64,000 bases of DNA from Intrasporangium chromatireducens Q5-1. GTDB lineage: Bacteria > Actinomycetota > Actinomycetes > Actinomycetales > Dermatophilaceae. Location: assembly GCF_000576575.1 (NCBI RefSeq), contig NZ_AWQS01000003.1, positions 1 through 64,000 of the forward strand. The letters run 5' to 3'. Below are positions 1 to 10,100 of this stretch, piece after piece (the stretch's first letter is position 1; each line of letters opens with the position of its first letter). The notes beneath the pieces are model-generated. The model searched no databases. It had not been told where the DNA came from and worked only from the letters and a program-made list of their open reading frames with translations. A program made the translations under genes and the position numbers.

Positions 1-84
1 CACGCCCAGAACAACCGTCAACACCAGCATGGCGCGTGCGGCGACGAGGATGACGCGCGTGTTCGCGCGAATGTGGGTATTCAT
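1..84 (-). CDS. kdpC: Potassium-transporting ATPase subunit C (KdpC), N-terminal part only
   Basis: The reading frame starts at an ATG at 84 and runs off the left edge. The 28 visible residues begin MNTHIRANTRVIL and continue as a hydrophobic helix, matching the single N-terminal membrane anchor of KdpC. KdpC is the accessory subunit of the Kdp P-type ATPase and stabilises the KdpB-KdpA complex. It lies 20 bases after the kdpB stop, with an AAAGG ribosome-binding site ahead of its ATG, so it is the last visible gene of the operon. Identification rests on the short N-terminus plus its operon position. Any kdpDE sensor genes would lie further left. Confidence 0.85.
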   Translation of the reverse strand, partial: MNTHIRANTRVILVAARAMLVLTVVLGV

Positions 85-104
85 GATGACCTTTCACTGG
101 TGAA

Positions 105-2270
105 TCAGAATCCGGGGATCAGGCTGACTACGAGGTCGATGAGTTTGATCCCAACGAATGGCGCGATGATTCCGCCGACGCCGTAGATGAGCAGGTTGCG
201 GTTCAGTGTCTTGGACGCGCTCAGTGCGCGGTATTTCACACCGCGGAGCGCGAGCGGCACCAGCAGCACGATGATGATGGCGTTGAAGATGATCGCGGAG
301 AGCACCGCCGATGCAGGTGAGTGCAGTCCCATGATGTTCAGCACCGCAAGACCGGGAAACACCCCCATGAACATTGCTGGGATGATTGCGAAGTATTTCG
401 CGATGTCGTTCGCGATCGAGAACGTCGTGAGCGCCCCGCGAGTGATGAGCAACTGCTTTCCGATCCGTACGATGTCGATGAGCTTGGTCGGATCGGAGTC
501 GAGATCGACCATGTTGCCTGCTTCTTTCGCTGCCGACGTGCCCGTGTTCATCGCGACCCCGACATCCGCCTGGGCCAGCGCGGGCGCGTCGTTGGTGCCG
601 TCACCGGTCATCGCCACGAGATTGCCGCCGTCTTGCTCCTTACGGATGAGTACGAGCTTGTCCTCGGGGGTGGCCTCGGCGAGGTAGTCATCGACGCCGG
701 CCTCTTTCGCGATCGCCGCAGCGGTCAGCGGGTTGTCGCCGGTGATCATGACGGTGCGGATGCCCATCGACCGCAGCTCGGCGAAGCGGTCCGCTAGTCC
801 GTCCTTCACGATGTCTTTCAGGTGCACGATCCCGAGAATCTGCGGGGGGACGCCGGGGGCTTTGATAGCGACGACGAGCGGTGTTCCCCCGGAGCGGGAG
901 ATGTGCTCGGTGTGTTCCTCGACCTCGGCAATCACGCTGGACGGCAGGGGCCGGCCATCGGCCTCCAGCCATGACGTTATCGCCGAACCGGCCCCCTTGC
1001 GCAGTTGGGTCCCATCGGACAGGTCGAGGCCGGACATCCGGGTCTGCGCGGTGAACGGGACGACCTCACCCCCACTGGGTGTGACCTCAACGCCCTCGGC
1101 ACCGGCGAGCTCCACGATGGATGCCCCTTCCGGTGTCGGGTCGGCGAGGGAGGCGAGCGCGGCAGCACGACTCAGCTCGCCCGGCTGGATGCCAGCAAGC
1201 GGGACGAACGCGCTGGCACGGCGGTTGCCATAGGTGATCGTGCCGGTCTTGTCCAGCAGCAGGGTGGTGACATCCCCGGCGGCCTCCACGGCACGACCGG
1301 ACATGGCCAGCACGTTGCGCTGCACGAGCCGGTCCATGCCGGCGATCCCGATCGCCGACAGCAGTGCCCCGATGGTGGTGGGGATCAGGCACACCAGCAG
1401 CGCGATCAGCACGGTGATGCTCACCGGGCTGGCCGCGTAGGAGGCGATCGGGTTGAGCGTGAGGGCAACGGTAACGAAGATGATCGACAGCGCGGCCAGC
1501 AGTATGCTCAGCGCGATCTCGTTCGGGGTCTTCTGCCGCGCGGCCCCCTCGACCAGGGCGATCATCCGATCCACGAACGTCTCGCCGGGTCGCGAGGTGA
1601 TGCGTACCACGATCCGGTCCGAGAGCACCCGGGTGCCGCCGGTGACGGCAGAGCGGTCGCCGCCGGACTCCCGGATCACCGGCGCAGACTCCCCGGTGAT
1701 CGCCGACTCATCCACGGACGCGATTCCCCACACGATGTCACCGTCGCCGGGGATCAGCTCACCCGCCGAGACGACCACGACATCTCCGAGCCGCAGTTCG
1801 GCCGAGGAGACAGCTTGCAGCAACGCTCGTTCCGCCCCTGCGTCGGTCACCGCGTCGTAGTGTCCGGTAACACGGCTAGCGGTGGTAGTGCTGCGGGTCT
1901 TGCGCAGCGACTCCGCCTGCGCCTTCCCACGGCCTTCGGCCACCGCCTCGGCGAGATTGGCGAACAGCACCGTGAGCCACAGCCAAACCGCGATCGCCCA
2001 GGTGAACGACCACGGCACTGCAGTCCCACCGGAGGAAGCAGGCCCGCCGAGGAACGGTTCCGCGATCGCCAGAGCAGTGGTCAGCACGGCCCCCACCCAA
2101 ACGATGAACATCACCGGGTTGCGCCACTGCTGGCGCGGGTCGAGCTTGCGGAACGCACCCGGTGCCGCCGTGACGAGCTGCACCCAGGAGAAGGTGCCGC
2201 GAGGGATGCCGCTACCGGCGGATGAGCTGCCGGCAGATGAGCTGTGGACGGATGAAGTTGTTGTGGACAT
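105..2270 (-). CDS. kdpB: Potassium-transporting P-type ATPase subunit B (KdpB)
   Basis: Catalytic subunit of the high-affinity Kdp potassium pump. The 721-residue product is slightly longer than usual (about 680-700) because of a Ser/Thr/Gly-rich N-terminal tail. Visible P-type ATPase signatures are the phosphorylation motif DKTGTIT with its Asp near residue 340, the actuator motif ESAITGES, the nucleotide-domain segment around MTGDNPLTA, and the hinge [13 protein letters not shown]. The membrane segment [19 protein letters not shown] is typical of KdpB. It starts 3 bases after the kdpA stop and is followed by kdpC, the standard kdpFABC order on the minus strand. ATP hydrolysis here drives potassium uptake through KdpA under potassium limitation. 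Confidence 0.97.
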   Translation of the reverse strand: MSTTTSSVHSSSAGSSSAGSGIPRGTFSWVQLVTAAPGAFRKLDPRQQWRNPVMFIVWVGAVLTTALAIAEPFLGGPASSGGTAVPWSFTWAIAVWLWLTVLFANLAEAVAEGRGKAQAESLRKTRSTTTASRVTGHYDAVTDAGAERALLQAVSSAELRLGDVVVVSAGELIPGDGDIVWGIASVDESAITGESAPVIRESGGDRSAVTGGTRVLSDRIVVRITSRPGETFVDRMIALVEGAARQKTPNEIALSILLAALSIIFVTVALTLNPIASYAASPVSITVLIALLVCLIPTTIGALLSAIGIAGMDRLVQRNVLAMSGRAVEAAGDVTTLLLDKTGTITYGNRRASAFVPLAGIQPGELSRAAALASLADPTPEGASIVELAGAEGVEVTPSGGEVVPFTAQTRMSGLDLSDGTQLRKGAGSAITSWLEADGRPLPSSVIAEVEEHTEHISRSGGTPLVVAIKAPGVPPQILGIVHLKDIVKDGLADRFAELRSMGIRTVMITGDNPLTAAAIAKEAGVDDYLAEATPEDKLVLIRKEQDGGNLVAMTGDGTNDAPALAQADVGVAMNTGTSAAKEAGNMVDLDSDPTKLIDIVRIGKQLLITRGALTTFSIANDIAKYFAIIPAMFMGVFPGLAVLNIMGLHSPASAVLSAIIFNAIIIVLLVPLALRGVKYRALSASKTLNRNLLIYGVGGIIAPFVGIKLIDLVVSLIPGF

Positions 2271-2273
2271 GAT

Positions 2274-3947
2274 TCAGAGCAGCCCTTCCGCCAGGGGACC
2301 CAGCGTGAGAACGGGGAAGAAGGTCAAAGCGGTAACCAGCACCGTCACGACGGTCAGCAGACCGATGAACTGAGGCCGATGCGTCGGCAGGGTCCCCGCG
2401 GTGGCAGGGACTTTGTCCTGCGCGGCAAGCGATCCGGCCAGGGCAAGCACCAGCACGATCGGGACGAATCGGCCCAGCAGGATCGCCAGCCCCAGAGTGA
2501 CGTTCAGCCATGGCGTATTCGCAGTGAGCCCGGCGAACGCGGACCCATTGTTGTTGGCGGCCGAAGTGAAGGCGTACAACACCTCCGACATGCCGTGCAC
2601 GCCGGGGTTCCAGATCGACACCGAGGTCACCTCGTCCCGGACGCCGGGTATCGCGAAGCTCAGCGCGGTGCCGGTCAGCACGAGGATCGGCATGACGAGG
2701 ATGTACAAGCTCGCCAGCTTGATCTCCCGTGGCCCGATCTTCTTGCCCAGGTACTCCGGGGTGCGTCCGATCAGCAGACCGGCGACAAACACCGCGATCA
2801 CCGCCAGAACCAGCAGCCCGTACAGGCCGGAGCCGACCCCGCCGGGTGCGACCTCGCCGAGCATCATGTTGAGCATCGGTATCATGCCGCCCAGCGCGGT
2901 GTAGGAGTCGTGCATCGCGTTCACCGCGCCGGTAGAGGTGCCGGTGGAGGTGGTCGAGAACAGGGTCGAGCCGATGATCCCGAACCGTTGCTCCTTGCCC
3001 TCCATTGCACCGCCCGCGAGCTGCGGGGCGGTGCCCATCCCTCCGCTCTCGATCGCGGTGAGGATCGCGAAGGATGCCACGAACAGCACGCCCATGACGA
3101 CGAGGATCGCGTAGCCCTGCCGCTTGTCTCCGACGAGGCGGCCGAAGGTGCGCGGCAGTGAGAACGGGATGACCAGCATGAGCAGCACCTCGACGACGTT
3201 CGTCCAGGCGGTCGGGTTCTCGAAGGGGTGGGCGGAGTTGGTGTTGAAGAAGCCGCCGCCGTTGGTGCCCAGCAGCTTGATAACCTCCTGCGAGGCGACC
3301 GGCCCACCGGGGATCGACTGGGCGCCCCCGGTGAGCGTGCTCACCTCGGTGAAGCCGTTGAAGTTCTGGATCACCCCGCCGGCGAGCAGCACGATCGCAC
3401 CGATCGCCGCGATCGGCAGCAGGATGCGGATGGTGCCGCGCACCAGATCGGTCCAGAAGTTGCCGATCGTGCCGCTGCGGCGGTACGTGAAGCCGCGCAC
3501 GAGGGCGATCGCCACCGCCATCCCGACCGCCGCGGACACGAAGTTCTGCACGGCAAGGCCCGCGAACTGCACCGTGTAGCCGAGGGTCAGCTCACCCGAG
3601 TAGGACTGCCAGTTCGTGTTCCCCACGAACGAGGCGGCCGTGTTGAACGACAGGTGCTCCGACGGCGCAGGCAGGCCCAGCGAGTACGGCAGCCACCACT
3701 GCAGCCGCTGCAGCCCGTACACCAGCAGCAGACCCACCGCGGAGAACGCCAGCACCCCCCGCAGGTATGCCTGCCAGGTCTGCTCGCTCTTGGCGTCGAC
3801 GCCGATCAGCCGGTAGATGCCCCGCTCGATCTTCCAGTGCTTGGGGGCGCTGTACACCCACGCCATGTAGTCCCCAAGCGGACGGTGCACCACCGCCAGG
3901 AACAAGGCGACCGTCGCCAGTGCGGCGATCGCAAACAGCCACCCCAT
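2274..3947 (-). CDS. kdpA: Potassium-transporting ATPase subunit A (KdpA)
   Basis: Potassium-selective channel-like subunit of the Kdp pump, 557 residues, the normal family length, with about ten hydrophobic helices. The selectivity-filter-like segment [18 protein letters not shown] near residue 230 is diagnostic. Other conserved blocks include [13 protein letters not shown] and [14 protein letters not shown]. The ATG at 3947 overlaps the stop of kdpF (TGATG), and kdpB follows after a 3-base gap, so translation of the operon appears tightly coupled. Potassium selected here is passed through an intersubunit tunnel toward KdpB, as known for the family. Confidence 0.97.
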   Translation of the reverse strand: MGWLFAIAALATVALFLAVVHRPLGDYMAWVYSAPKHWKIERGIYRLIGVDAKSEQTWQAYLRGVLAFSAVGLLLVYGLQRLQWWLPYSLGLPAPSEHLSFNTAASFVGNTNWQSYSGELTLGYTVQFAGLAVQNFVSAAVGMAVAIALVRGFTYRRSGTIGNFWTDLVRGTIRILLPIAAIGAIVLLAGGVIQNFNGFTEVSTLTGGAQSIPGGPVASQEVIKLLGTNGGGFFNTNSAHPFENPTAWTNVVEVLLMLVIPFSLPRTFGRLVGDKRQGYAILVVMGVLFVASFAILTAIESGGMGTAPQLAGGAMEGKEQRFGIIGSTLFSTTSTGTSTGAVNAMHDSYTALGGMIPMLNMMLGEVAPGGVGSGLYGLLVLAVIAVFVAGLLIGRTPEYLGKKIGPREIKLASLYILVMPILVLTGTALSFAIPGVRDEVTSVSIWNPGVHGMSEVLYAFTSAANNNGSAFAGLTANTPWLNVTLGLAILLGRFVPIVLVLALAGSLAAQDKVPATAGTLPTHRPQFIGLLTVVTVLVTALTFFPVLTLGPLAEGLL

Positions 3948-4036
3948 CAGAACCGCTCCGGCTTGATGAGCGCGAAGACGAGATAGACGACGGCCGCGAC
4001 ACCGAGCACCGCAGCGGCCAGCTCGAAGATGATCAC
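3947..4036 (-). CDS. kdpF: Potassium-transporting ATPase subunit F (KdpF), 29 residues
   Basis: Tiny single-helix membrane peptide, 29 residues from a GTG start at 4036: roughly [18 protein letters not shown] then [11 protein letters not shown]. Its length, one hydrophobic helix and a C-terminal Lys-Pro-Glu-(Arg/Lys)-Phe tail are the KdpF pattern. KdpF stabilises the KdpABC complex and is not essential for transport in E. coli. Its stop overlaps the kdpA ATG by one base. Its GTG overlaps the stop of the preceding small gene in a GTGA arrangement, so it sits in a chain of coupled starts. Confidence 0.85.
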   Translation of the reverse strand: MIIFELAAAVLGVAAVVYLVFALIKPERF

Positions 4037-4116
4037 AGCTTCTCCAACGCCTTACCGAGCAGACCGATCAGCGCGAACAGACCAATCACACCGGCGATGA
4101 ACACGATGTCTAGCAC
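4033..4116 (-). CDS. Small hydrophobic peptide encoded ahead of kdpF
   Basis: A 27-residue frame with GTG start at 4116, reading about [20 protein letters not shown] then GKALEKL: one transmembrane helix followed by a short basic tail. A GGAACGGAG ribosome-binding site lies about 8 bases upstream. The stop overlaps the kdpF start as GTGA. It may be a second KdpF-like stabilising peptide, or a leader whose translation couples to the kdp operon; the sequence does not decide. A longer frame upstream exists (to 4566) but its N-terminal part is Arg/Ser-rich with no recognisable domain, so I take the short form. Confidence 0.55.
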   Translation of the reverse strand: MLDIVFIAGVIGLFALIGLLGKALEKL

Positions 4117-4204
4117 GAGCAAGCTCCGTTCCTCAGGTCGGTCACCAAGCGATGACCGCATGCGTATTTCGGGACGCGACTCCTGAGACAACACCCTCAA
4201 ACGG

Positions 4205-4269
4205 CGAAGATCACGAGGACTAACAGAACGCATACGAGATTGGCCCGAACACTCGCGGCGTCCATACGG
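4205..4269. repeat. 65-bp imperfect direct repeat, copy 1 (kdp-proximal)
   Basis: Aligns without gaps to 4506-4570; about 49 of 65 bases match by eye. The best blocks are CGAAGATCA, CTAAC-GAACGCATAC and CTCGCG--GTCCATACGG. It lies about 90 bases upstream of the start of the first kdp small gene. It could be a duplicated promoter or regulator-binding region, or the remnant of a duplicated coding segment. Confidence 0.7.
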
Positions 4270-4505
4270 TCGGGGCCCGGCCGCACGCGGACGATCAAGA
4301 TCAAGCGATGTCAAGGGCCTGTCGGCCGAGCGCGCGTACGGCGGCCACGGTGGCTCCCGTCGTCGGTCGCGGTCGGAGTCCCCACAGGACACGCTTGACG
4401 TATGTGAAGGGGCTCCTTGGCATGCCGGCTCGTCGACGAGCGAAAAGAGATTCGGACAGCGGGCGGTTCCACGCGACCAACCACGAGATGGGGCGCCGAG
4501 ACAGA

Positions 4506-4570
4506 CGAAGATCATCTGGTCTAACGGAACGCATACAGGACTTGGGTGAATCCTCGCGCTGTCCATACGG
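4506..4570. repeat. 65-bp imperfect direct repeat, copy 2
   Basis: Second copy of the 4205-4269 sequence, offset by 301 bases. Read on the minus strand, both copies contain GTATGCGTTC(C/T)GTTAG and a GATCTTCG block. This one lies about 115 bases upstream of the plus-strand gene at 4686, so it could also be part of that gene's control region. Confidence 0.7.
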
Positions 4571-4685
4571 CGCGGGTTTCCGATACCCGATCCAATGGGG
4601 AGATGAGCGTAAAGGCTGCGGCGCGGGGTGGCGCTTGCGCGACCTCACCCAGCGGACCGCGAGCCGCGGTCTAGGCGGCCGGACC

Positions 4686-5207
4686 GTGAGCACCCACGAC
4701 ATGATCGACCGGCTCCAGGAAGTCAGGACCCTCACTAGGCGCTGGGGTACGGTCCGCACGCTCGGTCCCGCACACGGAACACAACTCTTCTTCCTGGAAG
4801 TGCATCCTCCTGGCACGACGAGCCGTGATCGGAGGCTGATCGCCATCGACCGGATCGCACCGGCATACGGCTCCTCAGCCGGACTCTTGATTGCCGCTCT
4901 CATCGACGGGCTGCCAAGCTGGGCGCTCCTCACAAGCGTCCTTGCAACTGCCGCCGCGTTCGGCCTCGTGACTCGACGCCTGACGCGCAGGCTTCGCGAC
5001 CAGACGCGTTCACTTACGGTCGAGGTCAACTTCCGCGCCGCCCCCAGCACGACCATTGATGGCAACCCTGATCTACTTGTTTCCTGCCACAGGGCCTTGA
5101 TCGCACTCGACAACGCTCGCACAAGTGAGTTCCTGACGCCGGCCGAATACGAGCGACGTTGGGCCGAGGTCTACTTCCGTATCCCCGCCATCTCACTACG
5201 ACGTTGA
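4686..5207 (+). CDS. Membrane-associated hypothetical protein (DUF6611-like)
   Basis: A 173-residue protein from a GTG start at 4686, beginning VSTHDMIDRLQEVRTLTRRW. The N-terminal part carries a short beta-rich segment (LGPAHGTQLFFLEVHPPG). Residues about 55-100 form two hydrophobic helices separated by DGLPSW, and the C-terminus ends in LTPAEYERRWAEVYFRIP. This resembles short actinobacterial proteins grouped as DUF6611; the assignment is from memory of the pattern and function is unknown. The frame stays open upstream to 4308, but that part overlaps the repeat region and is not protein-like. It is divergent from kdp; relaxase-bearing actinobacterial elements often carry such small unknown genes. 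Confidence 0.6.
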   Translation: MSTHDMIDRLQEVRTLTRRWGTVRTLGPAHGTQLFFLEVHPPGTTSRDRRLIAIDRIAPAYGSSAGLLIAALIDGLPSWALLTSVLATAAAFGLVTRRLTRRLRDQTRSLTVEVNFRAAPSTTIDGNPDLLVSCHRALIALDNARTSEFLTPAEYERRWAEVYFRIPAISLRR

Positions 5208-5684
5208 CTGGCCATGACCATCATCGAACATCCACCAACCGCGTGGCACAAAGCGCGTGCCACAACCGCACTCGCTTGCCGTGTCGCGCGCCGTTGCCAA
5301 GATCAGAAGGTCCTTATAACTGAGACGGCGCCTGCTGAGGATGAGGACGCGGATGTTCCTCCGCCATCTCTGGATTTCCGAACGACGCGCGTTGGCCATC
5401 GGGTGTCTCGACTCGGAGCAGGTCGCCCGCCCACATGGCACTAGACCCGTGCCCGGTGATCGCTGAGTCGAGACGAGGTGTCCACCCCCGCTAGATCGGC
5501 CTGCATGGCACGTGCAGCCATCGTGCCGCCGCATAAGCTCTGCAATCAGGATGCGAGGTCTATGCAGGATCAAGGTCAAGTTTCGGTGCCCGCGGCCGCC
5601 GGCTGCCAAGGGACTCCATCGCCCGCATGAGTCACGCCGCGATTGGTCCTCGCATGAACCCGACCCCCGACCCTTCCTTCACGC
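5208..5684. other. No clear gene
   Basis: About 480 bases between the plus-strand gene ending at 5207 and the methyltransferase stop at 5685. Two short open frames exist, plus strand 5214-5444 and minus strand 5196-5609. Neither has the strong third-base GC preference of the neighbours or a recognisable domain, so neither is called. The stretch may hold a decayed gene or only the ends of the flanking transcripts. Confidence 0.4.
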
Positions 5685-6794
5685 CTACGCAGCCTGTTCG
5701 CGCTGCACAGCCTTGACCAGAGCGGTCACCGCTTGCAGCGGGAGGACTCCGTTGCCGAGGGCAGTAATCTGCTGGTTTTGAGTGAGCCCGTACCCGGGGT
5801 CGGTGACCCAGCCGGGTTCGAGACCCATGAGCCATTCCACGAACGCGGGTGCCAGACGCGGACCTCTGCCGTCGTTTAGGAGGGCGGGAGCGGGTGCATC
5901 CTGTCCGGTGACGTGCTCCCATTGTGCGATGGCTCGGGCGTAGCGTCCCCAGCGCCGAACAGTCCGTCGATCAGGGTCCACAAGGTCTCCGACTCGTCGC
6001 ATCTGCTCGGAGAGCCACCCGGCCCGTTCAAGGCGAGGTCGATGATCTGGTGCGACAAGGCGATCGTCCCATGCCGCGCCCGTACCTGATCCAGGCTCTC
6101 TCCACCGCGAGAAGAGTCCGTTGCGAGCGGGGTCCGGAACATCATGTTGGGCGACGATGAAGATGCGGAAACGATGGTGAGGAGCGCCGACAAAGGACGC
6201 CGGTAAGCCGATCCATTGCGCGTCGTACCGCAGGTCGGCCAGATCGCCGAGTACGGCGCCGGCTGCCCGGAGAGGTCGAGCTGCGAGGTCTCCCAGGCTC
6301 CACGGGTCGGGTTCCAGATGGCGAAGGGGTGCATCGCCGGGGGTTGCATGGTCGTCGAGGTTGCGTTGCGCATCGTCGTTTCCTTCCGAGGGCGGTCGAA
6401 TGGCGGGTGCGGAGAGCAAGCCGCGGACATTCTCGATGACGACGAGCTGGGGTTGCAGCGCGTCGATCGCGTCGGCCATGTGCGACCACAGCCCGGAGCG
6501 GGTGCCCGGCGCGAGGCCGGCGCGCTTTCCCACGGTCGAGACGTCCTGGCACGGAAAGCCGCCGCAGAGCACGTCGACATACTCGGCGGCGCGCCAGTCG
6601 ATGGTGGTGATGTCGCCCAGGTTGGGGGCGTCGGGCCAGTGATGGGCGAAGACGCGCGCGATGGGTGGGTTGTTCTCGGAGAACCAGATCGTCTCGGCAT
6701 CGAGGGCGTATTCGACGGCGAGGTCGAGTCCGCCGTACCCGGAGAACAGCGATCCGACCTTGAGCGGGCGAGTTCGGTCGTGAGGGTCGTGCAT
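5685..6794 (-). CDS. DNA (cytosine-5-)-methyltransferase, orphan
   Basis: A 369-residue C5 cytosine methyltransferase with the family motifs in order. These are motif I VGSLFSGYGGLDLAVE (residues 12-27), motif IV GGFPCQDVSTVGKRAGL with the catalytic Cys near residue 80, motif VI VIENVRGLL, motif VIII APHHRFRIFIVAQ, and the C-terminal TALGNGVLP block that serves as motif X. It transfers a methyl group from SAM to C5 of cytosine in a target that cannot be predicted from sequence. No matching restriction endonuclease gene is adjacent, so it is an orphan. On a mobile element its likely job is to protect the incoming DNA from host restriction. It is divergent from the relaxase gene. Confidence 0.92.
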   Translation of the reverse strand: MHDPHDRTRPLKVGSLFSGYGGLDLAVEYALDAETIWFSENNPPIARVFAHHWPDAPNLGDITTIDWRAAEYVDVLCGGFPCQDVSTVGKRAGLAPGTRSGLWSHMADAIDALQPQLVVIENVRGLLSAPAIRPPSEGNDDAQRNLDDHATPGDAPLRHLEPDPWSLGDLAARPLRAAGAVLGDLADLRYDAQWIGLPASFVGAPHHRFRIFIVAQHDVPDPARNGLFSRWREPGSGTGAAWDDRLVAPDHRPRLERAGWLSEQMRRVGDLVDPDRRTVRRWGRYARAIAQWEHVTGQDAPAPALLNDGRGPRLAPAFVEWLMGLEPGWVTDPGYGLTQNQQITALGNGVLPLQAVTALVKAVQREQAA

Positions 6795-7109
6795 GAGGGC
6801 TCCGGCTGACGGGTGATCCCCGGTCGGACTTCACGCACGAGGTCACCGCCGGGCTGGTCAGCGACCAGGTGCACGACCCCCCGAACCACTGCCGCCATAC
6901 CTCGTCGGCGGTGCCATGCCCGCACTCGGCACACCACCCCGCGTGCTTCGGAGTCCGTGACTCAGGCGGAGCCGCCGATCCTCCGCCACCGACTCCCCGA
7001 GCCATCACACGTCTTTCAGACGAGGCGCGAGCCGTCCCGAGTCGCATCGGATGCGACCGGGCTCGCGGGCTCACCTGCCCTCCGAACGGCGGCGGAAGGA
7101 GCAGCCCAG
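6795..7109. other. Divergent intergenic region between methyltransferase and relaxase genes
   Basis: A 315-base region containing the promoters of the two divergent genes. A GGAAGGAG ribosome-binding site at 7094-7101 serves the relaxase GTG at 7110. The minus strand has an open frame here with high GC at third positions (part reads CAECGHGTADEVWRQWFGG), but it runs far into the methyltransferase in another frame. It may be a remnant of an older gene and is not called as functional. Confidence 0.4.
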
Positions 7110-10100
7110 GTGACGGTTTCGATGCGCGTGATGAGCGCGGGCGATGGCTACAAGTACCTGTTGAAGTCCATCGCCGCGGGCGACGGCGACCGGAGCCTGA
7201 GCACGCCGCTGACCCGCTACTACGCGGAGGCGGGGACGCCGCCGGGCTTCTGGATGGGCTCGGGGCTGGATCGGCTCGGGCGCGGCGAGCTGGTCGAGGG
7301 GGCGCAGGTCTCGGAAGCTCAGCTCGCGCTGTTGGTCGGGATGGGCCATGACCCGATCACGGGCGAGCCGCTGGGCCGCGCCTATCAGCAGTTCGCGTCG
7401 ATCACTGAGCGGATCAAGCAGCGCGTCGACGCTCTCGACCCCGAGTTGGGGCCGGCGACTCGAGCGCACGAAGTGGCCGCGATCGAGGCGGAGGAAGCCG
7501 AGCGCGGCACCCGGCGTGCGGTAGCCGGTTACGACTTCACGTTCAGCGTGCCGAAGTCAGTCTCCACGATCTGGGCGGTTGCGGACGCTGGCACCCAAGC
7601 CCTGATCGCGGACGCTCATCATGCGGCGGTTGCAGAGCTGGTTGCGTTCCTCGAACGCGAGGTTGCCGCAACCCGCGTCGGTGCAACCGGCCCGGACGGA
7701 GCGGTTGCGCACGTCGATGTCGCCGGAGTCGTGGCGGCGGCGTTCGATCACTACGACAGCCGCGCCGGCGACCCGCAGTTGCACACGCACGTGGTCATCA
7801 GCAACAAGGTCCTGACTGTGCAGGACGGGCGTTGGCGGACCCTTGCGGGCCGGCCGATGCACGCGGTGGTCGTCGCGGTTTCCGAGTTCTACAACGCTGC
7901 TCTGGCCGATCAGCTCACCCGTGTCCTCGGCGTCGAGTGGGAAGCGCGCGAACGTGGCAGGGACCGGAACCCGGCATGGGAAGTCGAGGGCGTGCCCGAC
8001 GAGCTCGTGGCCGAGTTCTCCACTCGGTCACGGCACATCGAGGCCGAGAAAGACCGCCTCATCGCGGAGTACGTCGCCAAGCACGGCAGGCAGCCCTCCG
8101 CCCGAACGGTCCTGAAACTCCGGGCACAGGCCACGCTCGCCACCCGGCCGGAGAAGCAGGTCCGCTCGCTGGCCGACCTCACCCGTGAATGGCGGCAACG
8201 CGCCGGCCGGGTGCTGCGCCGGGACGCGAATGGCTGGGCGTGCACGCTCACCACGGCCAACGCGCAGGTGCCGCGGCGGGTGCTGCGCGCCGACGACGTG
8301 CCGCTGGATGTGGTGCGCGAGGTCGGGCAGACCGTGATGGAGACGGTCGGTGAGAAGCGTTCGACCTGGACCCGCTGGAACCTGCACGCCGAAGCATCCC
8401 GGCAGTTGATGGGGTGGCGGTTCGCCAGCATCCAGGATCGGGAGGCGATCACCGGGCTCGTGGTCGATGCCGCAGAGCACGCTTCGCTGCGGCTGACGCC
8501 GCCGGAGCTGGCATCGAGCCCGTTGCAGTTCCGCCGCGTGGATGGCACCTCCCGGTTCCGGCCGCACGCCTCGGCCCTGTTCTCATCCGAAGCCCTGCTG
8601 GCCGCCGAAGACCGACTCCTGGCGCGCGCCGCGGAGACCTCCGGGCCGGTGGTGCCGTTGGAGACGGTCGAGAGGATCGCCCGCAAGCCCGACGCACGCG
8701 GCCGGGTGCTCGGCGAGGATCAGGCTACGGCCCTTGCGGCGGTCGCGGTCTCCGGTCGTGTAGTGGACGTGCTGGTCGGCCCGGCCGGGGCCGGGAAGAC
8801 CACCGCGATGAACGGACTCCGCCGGGCGTGGGAGAAGGAGCACGGGACCGGCTCGGTGATCGGGCTCGCCCCCTCGGCGGTCGCCGCGCAGGTCCTCGCC
8901 GATGACCTCGGCATCGCCACCGAGAACACGGCGAAGTGGTGGCAGAACCACATCATGTACGGGACCACGTTCACGGCCGGGCAGCTCGTCATCATCGACG
9001 AGGCGAGCCTGGCCGGCACGATGTCGTTGGATCGGCTCACCCGCGAGGCCGAGAAGGCCGGCGCGAAAGTCCTCCTGGTCGGCGACTGGGGCCAGCTCCA
9101 ATCACCCGGCGCCGGCGGGAGCTTCGCCATGCTCGTGCACGCCCGCGACGACGCCCCCGAGCTGACCGATCTGCACCGCTTCACGAACGAGTGGGAGAAG
9201 ACCACCTCGCTCCAACTCCGCCACGGCCGCACCGAGGCGATCGACACCCTGATCGAGCACCGCCGGATCACCGGGGGCGATGAGGAAGCGATGGTCGACG
9301 CCGCCTACACCGCGTGGCGGCGTGATCTTGCCGCCGGGCGCGCGTCGATCCTGGTCACCGAGACCCACGCGACCGTCACCGAGCTGAACACCAGGGCGCG
9401 GGCGGAACGGATCATCGACGGCACCGTGAATCCCACTCGCGAACTCGCCCTGCGCGACGGCACCGCGGTCTCGGAGGGCGATCTGGTCATCACCCGTGAG
9501 AACGACCGGCGGCTCCGCAACGGCCGAACGTGGGTCCGCAACGGCTCCCGCTGGATCGTCACCGGGGTTCGGGAGGATGGGTCGGTCAGCATCCGTCCGG
9601 CCGGGCGCAGGTTCGGCGGCGGGATCGTCCTGCCGGCCGACTACGTGGCCGAGCACCTGGACCTCGGCTACGCGGTCACCGCGCACCGCGCTCAGGGCGT
9701 CACGACCGACACCGCGCACGCGGTCGTCACCGCCACCACGACGCGGGAGAACTTCTACGTCTCCATGACCCGCGGCGCCCACAGCAACCACGCCTACGTC
9801 GCCGTCGATCGAGAGGATGCCGAACACGCGGTGCCGCATCCCGGCGATAACCCGAACGTCACCGCCCGCAGCATCCTGTACGGCGTACTCCAGCACATCG
9901 GTGCCGAGCTGTCGGCGCACGAGACGATCACCGCCGAGCAAGAGCATTGGGGCTCGATCGCCCAACTCGCGGCCGAGTACGACACCATCGCGCAAGCCGC
10001 CCAGCACGACCGCTGGGCCGCCCTCCTACAAACGTCCGGGCTCACCGCCGAGCAGATCGAAGACGTGCTCGACTCCGACGCCTACGGCGCCCTGTCGGCC

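Larger units (their letters stand above)
4117..4685. other. Non-coding region: kdp leader on the minus strand and upstream region of the 4686 gene on the plus strand
   Basis: About 570 bases between divergent genes with no convincing coding sequence. Frames here are Arg/Ser-rich, lack domains and have mixed third-base composition. The region holds two 65-bp imperfect direct repeats 301 bases apart and presumably the kdp promoter. I looked for a cyclic-di-AMP riboswitch, common ahead of potassium transporters, and could not assemble its conserved core on the kdp strand. Confidence 0.5.

Noticed and set aside
4117-4685. Possible cyclic-di-AMP (ydaO-type) riboswitch ahead of kdp
   Set aside because: A GGGTGAATC-like piece occurs at about 4544, but on the plus strand, opposite to kdp, and the rest of the conserved core and pairing could not be found.
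5214-5444. 76-codon plus-strand frame just after the 4686 gene
   Set aside because: Third codon positions show no strong GC preference, there is no clear ribosome-binding site and no recognisable domain.
6795-7074. Minus-strand coding-like stretch containing CAECGHGTADEVWRQ
   Set aside because: GC at third positions is high, but the frame only ends deep inside the methyltransferase gene in another phase. It may be a gene remnant; not called.
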